NCBI GenBank assembly: GCA_030529445.1
Contig: JAUMWW010000001.1
Span: forward strand, 62,001-126,000
Origin: Johnsonella sp.
Lineage (GTDB): Bacteria > Bacillota > Clostridia > Lachnospirales > Lachnospiraceae
Direction: 5' to 3'
DNA: 64,000 nt
The notes under the pieces are model-generated. The model was not told where the DNA came from. It made no database searches and was given only the letters and a program-made list of their open reading frames with translations. This document shows positions 39,503-48,103 of this stretch, piece by piece; position 1 is the first letter of the stretch, and every line of letters starts with the position of its first letter. A program made the position numbers and the translations under genes.

Positions 39503-39805
39503 ATGCGGGGCTTAAGAACGAAAGAAGGTTCTAAATTTGAAGCGTTTTTCAAAATTGTGCAGGATGCTGCCGGAGAAAAAGGCGCTGTATTCTTTTTGGA
39601 CTGTGGAGAAGGTCGAGAAATCGAAACAGAAAGCTTGTCGGTGTCGGATTTAAGCGGATGGCTGATTCCGTTTCCGGAGGCTGATAAGTTTGAGAAGGAT
39701 TTCCTGGACGATAAGATTGATGGAGAAGAATGGGCCGATCATCTTTTTTGGGCGATATGGTTTGAGGAGGATGGGAAAATCGGAGTGGAAATCAAAGAAT
39801 TCTAA
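39503..39805 (+). CDS. Hypothetical acidic protein
   Basis: 100 residues, ATG 39503 after AAAGGAG. Acidic, cytosolic, with FFLDCGEGREIETESLSVSDLSGW-type composition (residues about 31-53) and a C-terminal WADHLFWAIWFEEDG. No family recognised with confidence. It is followed 10 bases later by a clear terminator, so it is a single-gene unit. Confidence 0.65.
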   Translation: MRGLRTKEGSKFEAFFKIVQDAAGEKGAVFFLDCGEGREIETESLSVSDLSGWLIPFPEADKFEKDFLDDKIDGEEWADHLFWAIWFEEDGKIGVEIKEF

Positions 39806-39815
39806 TAGCGGCAGT

Positions 39816-39849
39816 AAAAAGATTGCATAGAAATATGTAATCTTTTTTT
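39816..39849 (+). terminator. Rho-independent terminator
   Basis: AAAAAGATTGCATA pairs with TATGTAATCTTTTT (one wobble) around a GAAA loop, followed by TT. It ends the acidic hypothetical gene; the A run on the left makes it possibly bidirectional. Confidence 0.85.
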
Positions 39850-40169
39850 ATAAAAAAGATGGGAAAGATATCTGCCGGATGGAAGAAGCAAGAGAAAAAT
39901 AATAGGGGAAGTATTTTTGTATCGGAACATTTATTTATCGGTTTTTTGAATTGAAATGGAACTTTCCTAAGAAAACAAGGATATGTCGAGCTCTGTGAAG
40001 AACTCGTGGATTGAAAAAAATATATCATCAAGATATGGATTGCCGTATGGTATCAAGCTCCATGAGGGCATGATGAGAAGAATATAAAGGAGGGTTTTAA
40101 CAAAAATATATTCAATAGAACGAAAATCATTTAATTTTATAATTTTTCAATAAATTAAACGAAAAGTAA
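39850..40169. other. Intergenic stretch, no gene seen
   Basis: AT-rich with short unsupported frames on both strands. It is the part of the downstream copy that has no counterpart around the CRISPR-Cas locus until about 40147. Confidence 0.45.
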
Positions 40170-40198
40170 TTTCAAGCAAGCCATGTTTTTGCTATAAT
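40170..40198 (+). promoter_or_regulatory. Extended -10 promoter of the GlsB-type gene
   Basis: TTTCAA (40170-40175), 17 bases, then TGC-TATAAT with the -10 at 40193-40198. The same sequence precedes the broken copy at 31974. Confidence 0.6.
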
Positions 40199-40250
40199 AA
40201 GACTCTTAGTTAAACTAAACAGTGATGAGAAAGAAAGGACAGGTGAAGAG

Positions 40251-40508
40251 ATGGGAGTAATCTGGTCATTAATCGTCGGCGGAATAATCGGAGCAATTGC
40301 GGGAGCGATCACGAATAAGGGAAGCTCTATGGGGTGGATCGCAAATATTTTGGCAGGTCTTATCGGTTCATGGATAGGGAAGTCTTTGCTGGGAAGCTGG
40401 GGACCTTCTCTTGCGGGGATGGCGTTGATCCCCTCTATTATAGGAGCGGTTATACTGGTTTTGCTTGTTTCCTATTTCTTTGGAAAGAAAAACAATAAAG
40501 GAAACTAA
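40251..40508 (+). CDS. GlsB/YeaQ/YmgE-family small membrane protein
   Basis: 85 residues with three hydrophobic segments: VIWSLIVGGIIGAIAGAI, GWIANILAGLIGSWIG and IIGAVILVLLVSYFF, then a basic tail. Glycine-zipper composition and length fit the transglycosylase-associated (PF04226) family linked to stress responses in other bacteria. The start ATG 40251 follows GGACAGGTGAAG. The broken copy at 31974 differs by a nonsense codon and truncation, so this is the working copy. Confidence 0.88.
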   Translation: MGVIWSLIVGGIIGAIAGAITNKGSSMGWIANILAGLIGSWIGKSLLGSWGPSLAGMALIPSIIGAVILVLLVSYFFGKKNNKGN

Positions 40509-40625
40509 AAGCGACAGGGATTAAACAGCACAATTTTTCTGTATGGAATATAGCCCGGGGAATCTGATGGATTCCATAAAATCGGAAACGGAGAGATCAA
40601 ACTTGAGCGATCCCGAATAAATGAG

Positions 40626-40688
40626 AATAAAGGACCTTCCTGTAGAGCTTATTGATGAGAATAAGATCTACGGGAGGGTCACTTTATT
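40626..40688. terminator. Long near-perfect hairpin, probable bidirectional terminator
   Basis: Left arm 40626-40653 and right arm 40660-40688 pair over about 27 bp, with one bulged A (40681), one G/A mismatch and two G-T wobbles, around a GATGAG loop. It lies between the GlsB-type gene and the convergent TusA-like gene. T content next to the stem is modest on both sides. An open frame starting at 40621 would be read through it and is not credible. Confidence 0.6.
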
Positions 40689-40817
40689 TATGGGAGCGGA
40701 TATGGGCATAAGCCTTTTTAACCCTTATAAAAAACCGGGAGGAAGTCCTATTTCAAAGACCTTCCCCCTTCATGATCAAATCTTATTTACAGATTTTTCT
40801 TCCTTATCGGATCTGCC

Positions 40818-41042
40818 TTATTTTTTTAAGACAATCACCCAACCGGCCTTATCGGACTTCTTAAACTCCAAAACTTCATGATTGTTTTTTATGCAATGTC
40901 CCGGTAAGCTGGTTACGGCTTCGGGGCATGTAAATGCCAGTTCAATAATATCTCCTGTATTAGCATTAACTAATGCTTTCTTTAGTTCAACTAAAGGAGC
41001 CGGTCAATCCAAACCGATTGCATTCACTTTAATTCTATCCAT
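40818..41042 (-). CDS. TusA/SirA-like selenoprotein (Sec13, in-frame UGA)
   Basis: The minus-strand frame runs from ATG 41042 (after AGGAGGAAATC) to TAA 40818, 74 codons, with one internal TGA at codon 13 (41004-41006). Read through, it gives MDRIKVNAIGLDUPAPLVEL, then ELAFTCPEAVTSLPGHC and ends WVIVLKK. TusA/SirA proteins carry GLxCPxP at this place; here UGA replaces the active-site Cys codon. A hairpin follows 7 nt after the UGA (see separate entry). TusA-like proteins relay sulfur as a persulfide, and those next to YeeE/YedE transporters act with them. The yedE stop is 16 bases upstream, so the two form an operon. Incorporation of selenocysteine is inferred. Confidence 0.82.
40980..40996 (-). 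promoter_or_regulatory. Candidate bacterial SECIS hairpin for the TusA-like gene
   Basis: On the mRNA, seven bases after the UGA, CTTTAGT and ACTAAAG form a perfect 7-bp stem around UGA, giving an apical loop with a G at about 14-17 nt from the Sec codon. Bacterial SECIS elements have this placement inside the coding sequence. Confidence 0.55.
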
Positions 41043-41058
41043 GATTTCCTCCTGTGTT

Positions 41059-42117
41059 TTACGAGTTTTTGCGCAAATCTCTTGCGATAAATATATACGC
41101 GCTCAGCCAGATACCGATGGCAAGGAATCCCAATGCGATCCATCCTCTGAAAGACCATTGCGCGGTAGCAACCATTCCGTTTCCTATGATACAGCCGGCT
41201 GCCCAACGAGCGCCGAATCCCATCAGCGTACTTCCGATGACGGAGCGTATCAAAACAGATTTGTTTATCTTAACAATTGCAAATTCTTTGCTGAAAAATG
41301 TGGTTAAAAAAGAACCGATGATTATACCCAGCACGAATAAGCTGCCCCAGCCAAGACCTTGGCCACCGGGAGCTCAGCCGCCCGAAAGGTCGATATTTGC
41401 ACCGCAGGCATTTGCCCAGGTCAAGATCGGAGTGGATATTGCAAAGCCGGTATTTGCGCCGGTAAGATTATGAAAATAAAATCCGGCAGCCATTAAAACG
41501 CCGATCAGGACAGCGGCAACTTCTTTAGACCAAATTTTTTCAAATAATAAATGTCTGATGCCCGTGTATTGCTGCGGCAATTTAAAGTTCAGTTTATTTT
41601 TCTTGTAATGCCTGTACATGATGAAATACATAAGCACAGAGATGATAAAACTTGCAAGAACCGGAACATATTTGGGGAGGGCATTATAAAATTTCTCAAA
41701 CCCGGACGGACCGAAGTCCAAATACTCCGTCAGGGGCTTTAAGAAACTGTTTGTCGCAAAATAAGTCCCCACAATAAAGAACAGAATCGAAATAAAACCG
41801 ATGATTCTTCCGTCGCCCGATTTCACCAGACTGGCAGTCATGCATCCGTTCATCATAACGGCACCGAAACCGTAAATAAAACTTCCGATGATGACGGCGG
41901 GTAAGGAAAAACTGAAAAGATCCGGCTCGGGAACCAGACCGAAAAATACCATTAAATGGTACAAAAAGGCTTGCGTAAAGATGACGGCAAATAGAATCAC
42001 CAGATTGTAGAGTTTCTTTTCCAAATAGATATCTCTAATCGTTCCGGTGAAACAGAACCTCGACCTTTTAAGCAAAAAGCCGAATAAAATACCAATGATC
42101 AATCCGCTTATTAACAT
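41059..42117 (-). CDS. yedE: YeeE/YedE-family membrane transporter, selenoprotein (Sec248, in-frame UGA)
   Basis: One frame from ATG 42117 (after GAGGAGGTGAG) to 41059, 352 residues, interrupted only by TGA at codon 248 (41374-41376). Both parts belong to one YeeE/YedE (PF04143) protein. Cys22 (RSRFCFTG), Cys92 (MMNGCMTAS) and Cys309 (RWAAGCIIGNG) match the conserved cysteines of thiosulfate transporter YeeE/TsuA, and ten or so hydrophobic helices span the chain. The UGA lies in DLSGG-U-APGGQGLGWGS, ten residues after Cys238. A GGUC-loop hairpin follows. The paired TusA-like gene also has a UGA, so selenocysteine is more likely than a nonsense mutation. Substrate may be thiosulfate or a selenium compound; not decidable here. 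Confidence 0.82.
41350..41363 (-). promoter_or_regulatory. Candidate bacterial SECIS hairpin for yedE
   Basis: On the mRNA GCCAA-GGUC-UUGGC forms a 5-bp stem (with outer CCC/GGG pairs after an internal loop). The GGUC loop starts 16 nt after the UGA. E. coli fdhF uses a GGUCU apical loop at 18 or so nt from its Sec codon. Confidence 0.6.
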
Positions 42118-42188
42118 AACTCACCTCCTCAATAATCTTAATCCTGCCTTAAATTAATTTTAATAAAAGAGAAAGGAATCATTTCCAT

Positions 42189-42217
42189 ATAATAAATGAT
42201 GAAGATATAAAAGTCAA
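42189..42217 (-). promoter_or_regulatory. Sigma-A-type promoter of the yedE operon
   Basis: On the minus strand TTGACT (42212-42217) and TATTAT (42189-42194) are 17 bases apart, both 5/6 matches, 72 bases upstream of the yedE start. Confidence 0.7.
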
Positions 42218-42321
42218 ACATAAAATGCTACAATAATGATTTTCCGTTTTGTACCAAGGTTTTGCTTTTGTTAAAGCATAAATATCGTGTTTGAAAGCAT
42301 TCCGATTGAGTCAAGGAAGAA

Positions 42322-42374
42322 AAAAAGACCTTTCCGACTCTTATCGAAGATAAGGAATGCAGGAAGGTCTTTTT
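42322..42374 (-). terminator. Bidirectional terminator after xylB
   Basis: AAAAAGACCTTTCC pairs with GGAAGGTCTTTTT (one bulged T), and inside it CTTATC pairs with GATAAG around GAA. T runs exist on both sides. It lies 114 bases beyond the xylB stop and separates it from the yedE promoter. Confidence 0.85.
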
Positions 42375-42487
42375 ACAGAAAAGATAAAAGAGAAATCAAA
42401 GAGTGCCGATCAGGCGGGACTCTACTTTTTTTGAATATAAAGGCAAGGGCAAAGCGGCAGAGGAAATGATGCCGCAAAATGCAGGAT

Positions 42488-43963
42488 CTATTCTTTCAGC
42501 GCGCCATTAAAAAGCGGTTTTAAGGCGGGATAGAGCTTGGTAAATATATGATATTTCTCTTCGTATTTTTGCACGAGAGCTTGATCCGGCTCTATGCGAT
42601 GGGTGATCCGAATCAATTTTTCGGCGGCTTCCTTGATATTGGCAAACTCCCTGCATCCGACGGCGGCAAGGATTGCCGCGCCGAAAGCGGGTCCTTCCTG
42701 TGTCGAGCTAAGCTTTAATTCGAGATTCAATATATTTGCCAGAATTTTCTGCCATAAGGCGCTTTTTGCCCCTCCTCCCGATATTGTGCTGCTTCGGATC
42801 GAAATACCGAGGCTGCGGGCAATTTCGAGAGAATCCCTTAATCCGAATGCGACGCCCTCCAAAACCGCCTGATACATATCCTTTCTTTCCGTGCGCATAT
42901 TCATCCCCAGAAAAGCGCCTTTGGCATAGGGATCATTATGCGGCGAGCGCTCTCCCATAAGATAGGGGAGAAAATAAACCTGATTTTCGCCAAGGGGAAA
43001 GATTGCTTCCTGTTCTTTTACAAATGCCTCGGAGCCCAGGATTTTTTCCATCCACCATTGATGACAGGCGGCGGCGCTGAGCATGCAGCCCATCAGATAA
43101 TAGTTTCCGTCTGCATGAGAAAAGGAATGCAGGGCATAATTCGGATCTGCATAAAAGCGCTCGCTGGAGATGAATACGGTGCCGGAGGTGCCAAGCGATA
43201 TATTGCAGGAGGCGTTGCCTACCGTGCCCGTACCTACTGCCGCAGCGGCATTGTCCGCCGCACCGGCAAAGATTTTTACGGAAAGAGGGAAGCCGAGCTT
43301 TTCTGCGATGCCCGGTCTTATCGTTCCGACCAATTCATCGCTTTGATGAATTGGAGGGAGCATATCGGCATCGATTTCGCAGATTTTAAGCATTTCCCGA
43401 GACCAGGATTTGTTTTTTACATCTAAGAGGAGAGTTCCGGCTGCGTCCGAGTAATCCGTGCTGAACACTCCGGAAAGCATGTATACGAGATAGTCCTTTG
43501 GCAGCATGATTTTACGGATGGCATAAAAATGCTGCGCTTCATGCTTCTTAAGCCATAGCAATTTCGGGGCGGTAAAGCCGGCAAATGCGATATTTCCGGT
43601 ATATTCGGATAAGCGCTCTTTTCCTATGTCCGTATTCAGATACTCTGTTTCTTCTCCCGTTCTTCCGTCATTCCAAAGAATGGCGGGGCGGATGATCTCA
43701 TCATTTTTATCGAGGATGACCAGACCGTGCATCTGCCCGCTGAAGCCGATGCCGGCAATTTCTTGTTTATTGATGCCGAGGCTCAGAGCCTCAAGCCCTT
43801 CGAGGGTCTTATCGAGCCAATCCCTGGGATTTTGCTCCGCCCGGTTTGCATGTGAAAAAGAGATGGGGTATTCCTTGGAAATGCTTTTGAGCACCCTCCC
43901 CTTCTCGTCCGTTAAAATCAGTTTTACCGCCGAGGTGCCCAAATCAATCCCGATGTACAGCAT
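42488..43963 (-). CDS. xylB: Xylulokinase
   Basis: Phosphorylates D-xylulose to xylulose 5-phosphate for the pentose phosphate pathway. 491 residues, FGGY family: the start MLYIGIDLGTSAVKLIL holds the phosphate-1 loop, GFSGQMHGLV and ILWNDGRTGEE are typical of XylB, followed by AGAADNAAAAVGTGTV and the C-terminal ISGGGAKSALWQKILANIL. The start is ATG 43963 after AAGGAGG; a longer in-frame opening to 44131 has no ribosome site. No other xylose genes are adjacent, so it stands alone on its strand. Confidence 0.92.
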   Translation of the reverse strand: MLYIGIDLGTSAVKLILTDEKGRVLKSISKEYPISFSHANRAEQNPRDWLDKTLEGLEALSLGINKQEIAGIGFSGQMHGLVILDKNDEIIRPAILWNDGRTGEETEYLNTDIGKERLSEYTGNIAFAGFTAPKLLWLKKHEAQHFYAIRKIMLPKDYLVYMLSGVFSTDYSDAAGTLLLDVKNKSWSREMLKICEIDADMLPPIHQSDELVGTIRPGIAEKLGFPLSVKIFAGAADNAAAAVGTGTVGNASCNISLGTSGTVFISSERFYADPNYALHSFSHADGNYYLMGCMLSAAACHQWWMEKILGSEAFVKEQEAIFPLGENQVYFLPYLMGERSPHNDPYAKGAFLGMNMRTERKDMYQAVLEGVAFGLRDSLEIARSLGISIRSSTISGGGAKSALWQKILANILNLELKLSSTQEGPAFGAAILAAVGCREFANIKEAAEKLIRITHRIEPDQALVQKYEEKYHIFTKLYPALKPLFNGALKE

Positions 43964-44173
43964 ATGAAAGCCTCCTTTTGGTTTTTGTAATTCCATCCTG
44001 TTTATCTGCATGATAACATATTTTATCCGTTTTTTCCCTATCATCTTGCGAAGTGCAAAAGATTTATATAAGCTATAGATAAAGGTATAAAAGCCTGGCA
44101 AAAGAAAGCGGATACGGAAGATGGAATGCATCGAAAACCCGGTATACGATCGGCAAACGTAAGGAGGCGGGAG

Positions 44174-44677
44174 ATGAGATTGAAGAATTATTTACTGGTG
44201 GTTGGGGATATCGAAAAATCGAAGAAATTCTATAAGGAGCTTTTTGATTTGGAGACGGTGAGCAGCTTTGAGGGAAATATCGTGCTGAGCTCTTCTTTGG
44301 TCTTGCAGGAGAGGGGGGCTTGGGAGGAGGTGCTCGGAGAGGAGGTTTCTCAGGGGCATGCTTTTTGCGAGCTTTACTTTGAAACGGAGGATCTGGATTT
44401 CTTTTTAAAGAGACTCTATGGATATGGGGAGAGGGTGAAGGTTTTTTCCGAGCTCCGAGAGCGGGCATGGGGGCAGAGGATGATCAGAGTCTTTGATCCG
44501 GATCATCATCTGATCGAAATCGCGGAGAGCGCGCATGCCGTGATCCGAAGGCTTTACCGCGAAAAGATGGATATGGACGAGATCGCCCGAAAGACGGGAA
44601 GCCCGAAGGTGGAGATAGAAGCGGTCTGCGGGGTGAAGGAAGCGAATGCCTCGGAGGAGGAGAGGGATTTCGGATAA
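44174..44677 (+). CDS. VOC (glyoxalase/bleomycin resistance) family protein
   Basis: 167 residues, ATG 44174 after AAGGAGGCGG. A single vicinal-oxygen-chelate domain covers residues 1-120: LKNYLLVVGDIEKSKKFYKE, the strand FCELYFETEDLDFFL and the C-terminal IRVFDPDHHLIEIAES with the usual metal-ligand Glu. A helical tail of 45 residues (MDMDEIARKTGSPKVEIEAV) resembles a helix-turn-helix and is an uncommon addition. Substrate unknown. Confidence 0.88.
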   Translation: MRLKNYLLVVGDIEKSKKFYKELFDLETVSSFEGNIVLSSSLVLQERGAWEEVLGEEVSQGHAFCELYFETEDLDFFLKRLYGYGERVKVFSELRERAWGQRMIRVFDPDHHLIEIAESAHAVIRRLYREKMDMDEIARKTGSPKVEIEAVCGVKEANASEEERDFG

Positions 44678-44824
44678 ACTTGGAGATGCTTTTTTTTCTT
44701 ATATCTGATACTATAATAAAGGCGTAAAAGGTGTATTTGGCAGGATAAGGCATGCTGCCCCTCTTCTATCGGGAGCGGAATACACCGGAAAACAGACAAA
44801 TAAAGAAAGCGGAGGCAATCAAAG

Positions 44825-46504
44825 ATGGGATGGAAGACGGATATTGAGATCGCACAGGAAGCAAAGATCAGAGAAATCAATGAAATTGCGGATAAGATGG
44901 GGATTCCGGGAGAGTATGTCGAGAATTACGGAAGATATAAGGCAAAAATTGATTATCGGTATTACCGGGAATCGCTCAAGCAAAAGCCGGATGCGAAGCT
45001 GATTCTCGTTACCGCGATCAATCCCACCCCGGCGGGAGAGGGAAAGACGACTACGACCATAGGTCTTGCGGATGCGCTCAACAGACTGGGCAAGAAGACG
45101 ATGGTCGCCCTCCGAGAGCCTTCCTTGGGACCGGTTTTCGGAATTAAGGGGGGAGCGGCAGGAGGCGGATATGCTCAGGTTATTCCGATGGAGGATATCA
45201 ATCTTCATTTTACCGGAGATCTCCATGCCATCGGCGCCGCGAATAATCTGATTGCCGCACTTTTAGATAATCATATTCATCAGGGAAATGCCTTGGATAT
45301 CGATACCAACAGAGTGGTATGGAGAAGGGCTCTGGATATGAACGACCGTCAGCTCAGATCCATCGTCAGCGGTCTGGGAGGAAAGGCGGATGGCGTGACC
45401 AGGCAGGACGGCTTTGATATTACGGTTGCTTCGGAGATTATGGCGGTTTTTTGTCTGGCGGAGGATATCGAAGATCTGAAAAACAGGATTGCAAGAATTG
45501 TTATTGCATATTCCCGAAGCGGTGCTCCGGTCAGAGCCGGGGATATCAAAGCGCAGGGGGCGGTTGCGGCTCTTCTTAAAGACGCGCTCAAGCCGAATCT
45601 GGCACAGACCTTGGAGGGAACGGCGGCATTTATTCACGGAGGACCTTTTGCCAATATCGCTCACGGCTGCAATAGCGTGATCGCAACGAGAATGGGGCTG
45701 AAGCTTGCGGATTATATGGTTACGGAGGCGGGCTTCGGTGCGGACCTCGGAGCGGAAAAATTTATCGATATTAAATGCAGAGCGACGGGGCTTGCGCCTT
45801 CCGCAGTGGTTCTGGTCGCTACCGTAAGGGCGCTCAAATATAACGGAGGAGCGGAAAAAAGCGAACTCGGAAGAGAGAATCTTGAAGCATTGGAAAAGGG
45901 TCTGCCCAATCTCCTGAAGCATGTGGAGAATATGACCGCCGTATATAAGCTGCCGGTGGTTGTTGCGGTCAATAAATTTCCGACGGATACCGATGCCGAG
46001 CTGGAGCTGATCCGCAAAAAATGCAGGGAGTACGACGTAAAAGCGGAGATCTCCGATGTCTGGGCGAAGGGAGGAGAAGGAGGGCAGGAGCTGGCAAAAG
46101 AAGTGGTTTCGCTTTGTGAAAGAGAGAGCCGCATGGAATTTGCCTATGATACGGACTCTACGATTAAGGAAAAAATAGAGGCGATCGCAAAGAAAATATA
46201 CGGCGCGGATGGCGTGGATTATTCATTGAAAGCCGATAAGGAAATCGCACAGCTGGAAGCGATAGGGCTGGGGAAATTACCCATTTGTATGGCAAAAAAT
46301 CAATATTCGCTTACGGATGATCCGAAAATTTTGGGAAGACCGAGCGGGTTCAGAATTATGATCAGGGATTTGACGCCTTCTGCGGGAGCAGGCTTTATCG
46401 TAGCATTGACCGGAGATATCATGAAGATGCCCGGGCTTCCGAAGGTTCCGGCGGCGGAAAAGATTGATGTAAATGCCGAGGGCGTGATCAGCGGACTGTT
46501 TTAA
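44825..46504 (+). CDS. fhs: Formate-tetrahydrofolate ligase
   Basis: Makes 10-formyl-THF from formate, THF and ATP. 559 residues, normal length. Signatures: [20 protein letters not shown] (P-loop), [30 protein letters not shown] and the C-terminal [19 protein letters not shown]. First of three one-carbon genes, fhs-fchA-folD, in one direction with short gaps. A TATAAT at 44712-44717 with poor -35 is a possible promoter. Confidence 0.97.
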   Translation: MGWKTDIEIAQEAKIREINEIADKMGIPGEYVENYGRYKAKIDYRYYRESLKQKPDAKLILVTAINPTPAGEGKTTTTIGLADALNRLGKKTMVALREPSLGPVFGIKGGAAGGGYAQVIPMEDINLHFTGDLHAIGAANNLIAALLDNHIHQGNALDIDTNRVVWRRALDMNDRQLRSIVSGLGGKADGVTRQDGFDITVASEIMAVFCLAEDIEDLKNRIARIVIAYSRSGAPVRAGDIKAQGAVAALLKDALKPNLAQTLEGTAAFIHGGPFANIAHGCNSVIATRMGLKLADYMVTEAGFGADLGAEKFIDIKCRATGLAPSAVVLVATVRALKYNGGAEKSELGRENLEALEKGLPNLLKHVENMTAVYKLPVVVAVNKFPTDTDAELELIRKKCREYDVKAEISDVWAKGGEGGQELAKEVVSLCERESRMEFAYDTDSTIKEKIEAIAKKIYGADGVDYSLKADKEIAQLEAIGLGKLPICMAKNQYSLTDDPKILGRPSGFRIMIRDLTPSAGAGFIVALTGDIMKMPGLPKVPAAEKIDVNAEGVISGLF

Positions 46505-46529
46505 AAGCTTGGAGAGCGGGTGAGAGACG

Positions 46530-47162
46530 ATGATGTTTGAAATGAAGATGAAAGAGTTTGCGCAAAGGCTTGCCTCGTCCGCCCCCGTTCCGGGAGGAGG
46601 GGGAGCTTCTGCGGCGGTGGGAGCTTTTGCAGCCGCATTGGGGACAATGGTTGCCAATTTAACGATAGGGAAGGAAAGATATGCCGATGTCGAGGAGCAG
46701 ATGGTGGAGCTGAGAGAGGGGCTGGAGAAAAGGATGGAGGAGCTCATCCTGCTTTGTGAGCAGGATGCGCTCGCTTTCGAGCCTCTTTCCAAGGCATACC
46801 GGCTTCCCAAGCATACGGAGGAAGAAAAAAAACACCGGGATGAGGTGATGGAAGAGGCCCTGGAAGGAGCGAGTCTGGTTCCCCTCAGAATCATGGAAAG
46901 CATTCTGGAGTCAATGAAGCTGGATCGGGAGGTAGCGCGGAAGGGAAGCCGCCTTGCGATCAGCGATGCCGGAGCCTCCGCATTGCTTGCCGATGCCGCG
47001 CTGGAAGCCGCGGCGCTCAATATCTTCATCAATGCCGGGATGATGAGCAAAAGAGAGAGGGCAAAAGAGCTGGAAGAAAGGGCAAAGGAGCTGATCGGGG
47101 AGTCTGCCTGTTTAAAGCGGCAGATTATGGAGATCGTGATGAAAAAGATCGAAAACTCATAG
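46530..47162 (+). CDS. fchA: Formimino-/methenyl-THF cyclodeaminase/cyclohydrolase family protein
   Basis: 210 residues, FTCD-C (cyclodeaminase) fold: SSAPVPGGGGASAAVGAFAA is the diagnostic glycine-rich loop, followed by KERYADVEEQM and EDALAFEPL-like QDALAFEPLSKAYRLP. Such proteins act as methenyl-THF cyclohydrolase or formimino-THF cyclodeaminase. Its place between fhs and folD points to a one-carbon role. Two adjacent ATGs (46530, 46533) and only a distant GGAG leave the start slightly open. Confidence 0.9.
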   Translation: MMFEMKMKEFAQRLASSAPVPGGGGASAAVGAFAAALGTMVANLTIGKERYADVEEQMVELREGLEKRMEELILLCEQDALAFEPLSKAYRLPKHTEEEKKHRDEVMEEALEGASLVPLRIMESILESMKLDREVARKGSRLAISDAGASALLADAALEAAALNIFINAGMMSKRERAKELEERAKELIGESACLKRQIMEIVMKKIENS

Positions 47163-47172
47163 GAGAGAAAAA

Positions 47173-48021
47173 ATGGCAGTAATCATGAAAGGCAGAGAAG
47201 TTGTCGAGGCAATGAAGGAAGAGCTTCGTGCCCGAGCCTCGGCGCTCAGAGCGGCAGGCACCGTGCCGAAGCTGATGATACTTCGTGTGGGAAAGAGGGA
47301 AGACGATCTTGCCTATGAAAAGGCGGTTAAAAAAAGAATGGAAGAGCTGCAGATCGAGTATGAGGTTTGCGAGCTTCCTCAAAGCGTGACGCAGGAGGAA
47401 TTGGAGAGCGAATTTAAGAAATTCAATCAGGACGGGAATATTCACGGAATACTCGTATTTCGTCCTCTGCCCGGGCATTTGGATGAGGAACCGCTCAGGG
47501 AAATGATTTTTCCGGAAAAGGATGCGGACGGTATGGGGATACTCAATACGGCGAGGCTTTTTGCGGGAGAGAGTACCGCCTATCCTCCATGCACCGCACA
47601 GGCAGTGCTTGAACTTCTCGATCATTACGGGATCGGGATAGAGGGAAAGAAGGTGACGCTGATCGGAAGGAGCATGGTGGTAGGGAAGCCGCTTGCCATG
47701 CTGCTCTTAAACAGGAATGCGACGGTGAGGATCTGCCATACCCGTACCGCTGATTTAAAGGAGGCTTGTCTGGATGCCGAAATTCTGGTAGCCGCGGCGG
47801 GCTCTGCAGGAATGGTACGGGGAGATATGGTTTCTCCCCGTACAGTAGTGATAGATGTGGGAATCAATGTGGATAAAAACGGAAATATTTGCGGAGATGT
47901 GGATTACGAGTCGGCAAAAGAAAATGCCTCCCTCATTACCCCGGTACCGGGAGGAATCGGAAGCATAACCACATCCGTGCTGGCAAAGCATGTGCTCAGA
48001 GGAGCGGGAGCAAAGCTCTGA
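47173..48021 (+). CDS. folD: Methylene-THF dehydrogenase / methenyl-THF cyclohydrolase FolD
   Basis: Bifunctional enzyme linking 5,10-methylene-THF and 10-formyl-THF. 282 residues. Catalytic Lys in YEKAVKKRMEE (usually YxxxKxK), FRPLPGHLDE, and the nucleotide-binding GRSMVVGKPLAMLLLNRNATV, with C-terminal VPGGIGSITTSVLAKH (PGGVGPMT in most homologues). It ends the fhs-fchA-folD unit, 28 bases before a strong terminator. Confidence 0.95.
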   Translation: MAVIMKGREVVEAMKEELRARASALRAAGTVPKLMILRVGKREDDLAYEKAVKKRMEELQIEYEVCELPQSVTQEELESEFKKFNQDGNIHGILVFRPLPGHLDEEPLREMIFPEKDADGMGILNTARLFAGESTAYPPCTAQAVLELLDHYGIGIEGKKVTLIGRSMVVGKPLAMLLLNRNATVRICHTRTADLKEACLDAEILVAAAGSAGMVRGDMVSPRTVVIDVGINVDKNGNICGDVDYESAKENASLITPVPGGIGSITTSVLAKHVLRGAGAKL

Positions 48022-48048
48022 TTGATAGGCTCAAACCGAAGTTTTACC

Positions 48049-48084
48049 TTGGCTGTCTCCATAGGGAGGCAGCCAAATTTTTTA
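48049..48084 (+). terminator. Rho-independent terminator of the fhs-fchA-folD operon
   Basis: 12-bp stem TTGGCTGTCTCC / GGAGGCAGCCAA (one wobble) with ATAG loop, then ATTTTTT. Confidence 0.95.
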
Positions 48085-48103
48085 TGTATTTTTTTGAAAA
48101 CCG

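Noticed and set aside
40621-40881. Plus-strand frame of 86 codons
   Set aside because: It has no ribosome site, is read through a long hairpin and overlaps the TusA-like gene on the other strand.
41374-41376. TGA in yedE as evidence for a genetic code with UGA = Trp
   Set aside because: Other genes here end in TGA (for example cas1) and use TGG for Trp normally.
40882-41473. Plus-strand frames opposite the yedE/TusA genes
   Set aside because: They are antisense shadows; the minus-strand frames have family motifs and ribosome sites.
43964-44131. N-terminal extension of xylB
   Set aside because: The conserved FGGY start MLYIGIDLGT has its own AAGGAGG; the extension has no ribosome site.
44678-44824. 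Possible folate riboswitch before fhs
   Set aside because: The leader does not show the conserved core of known THF riboswitches.
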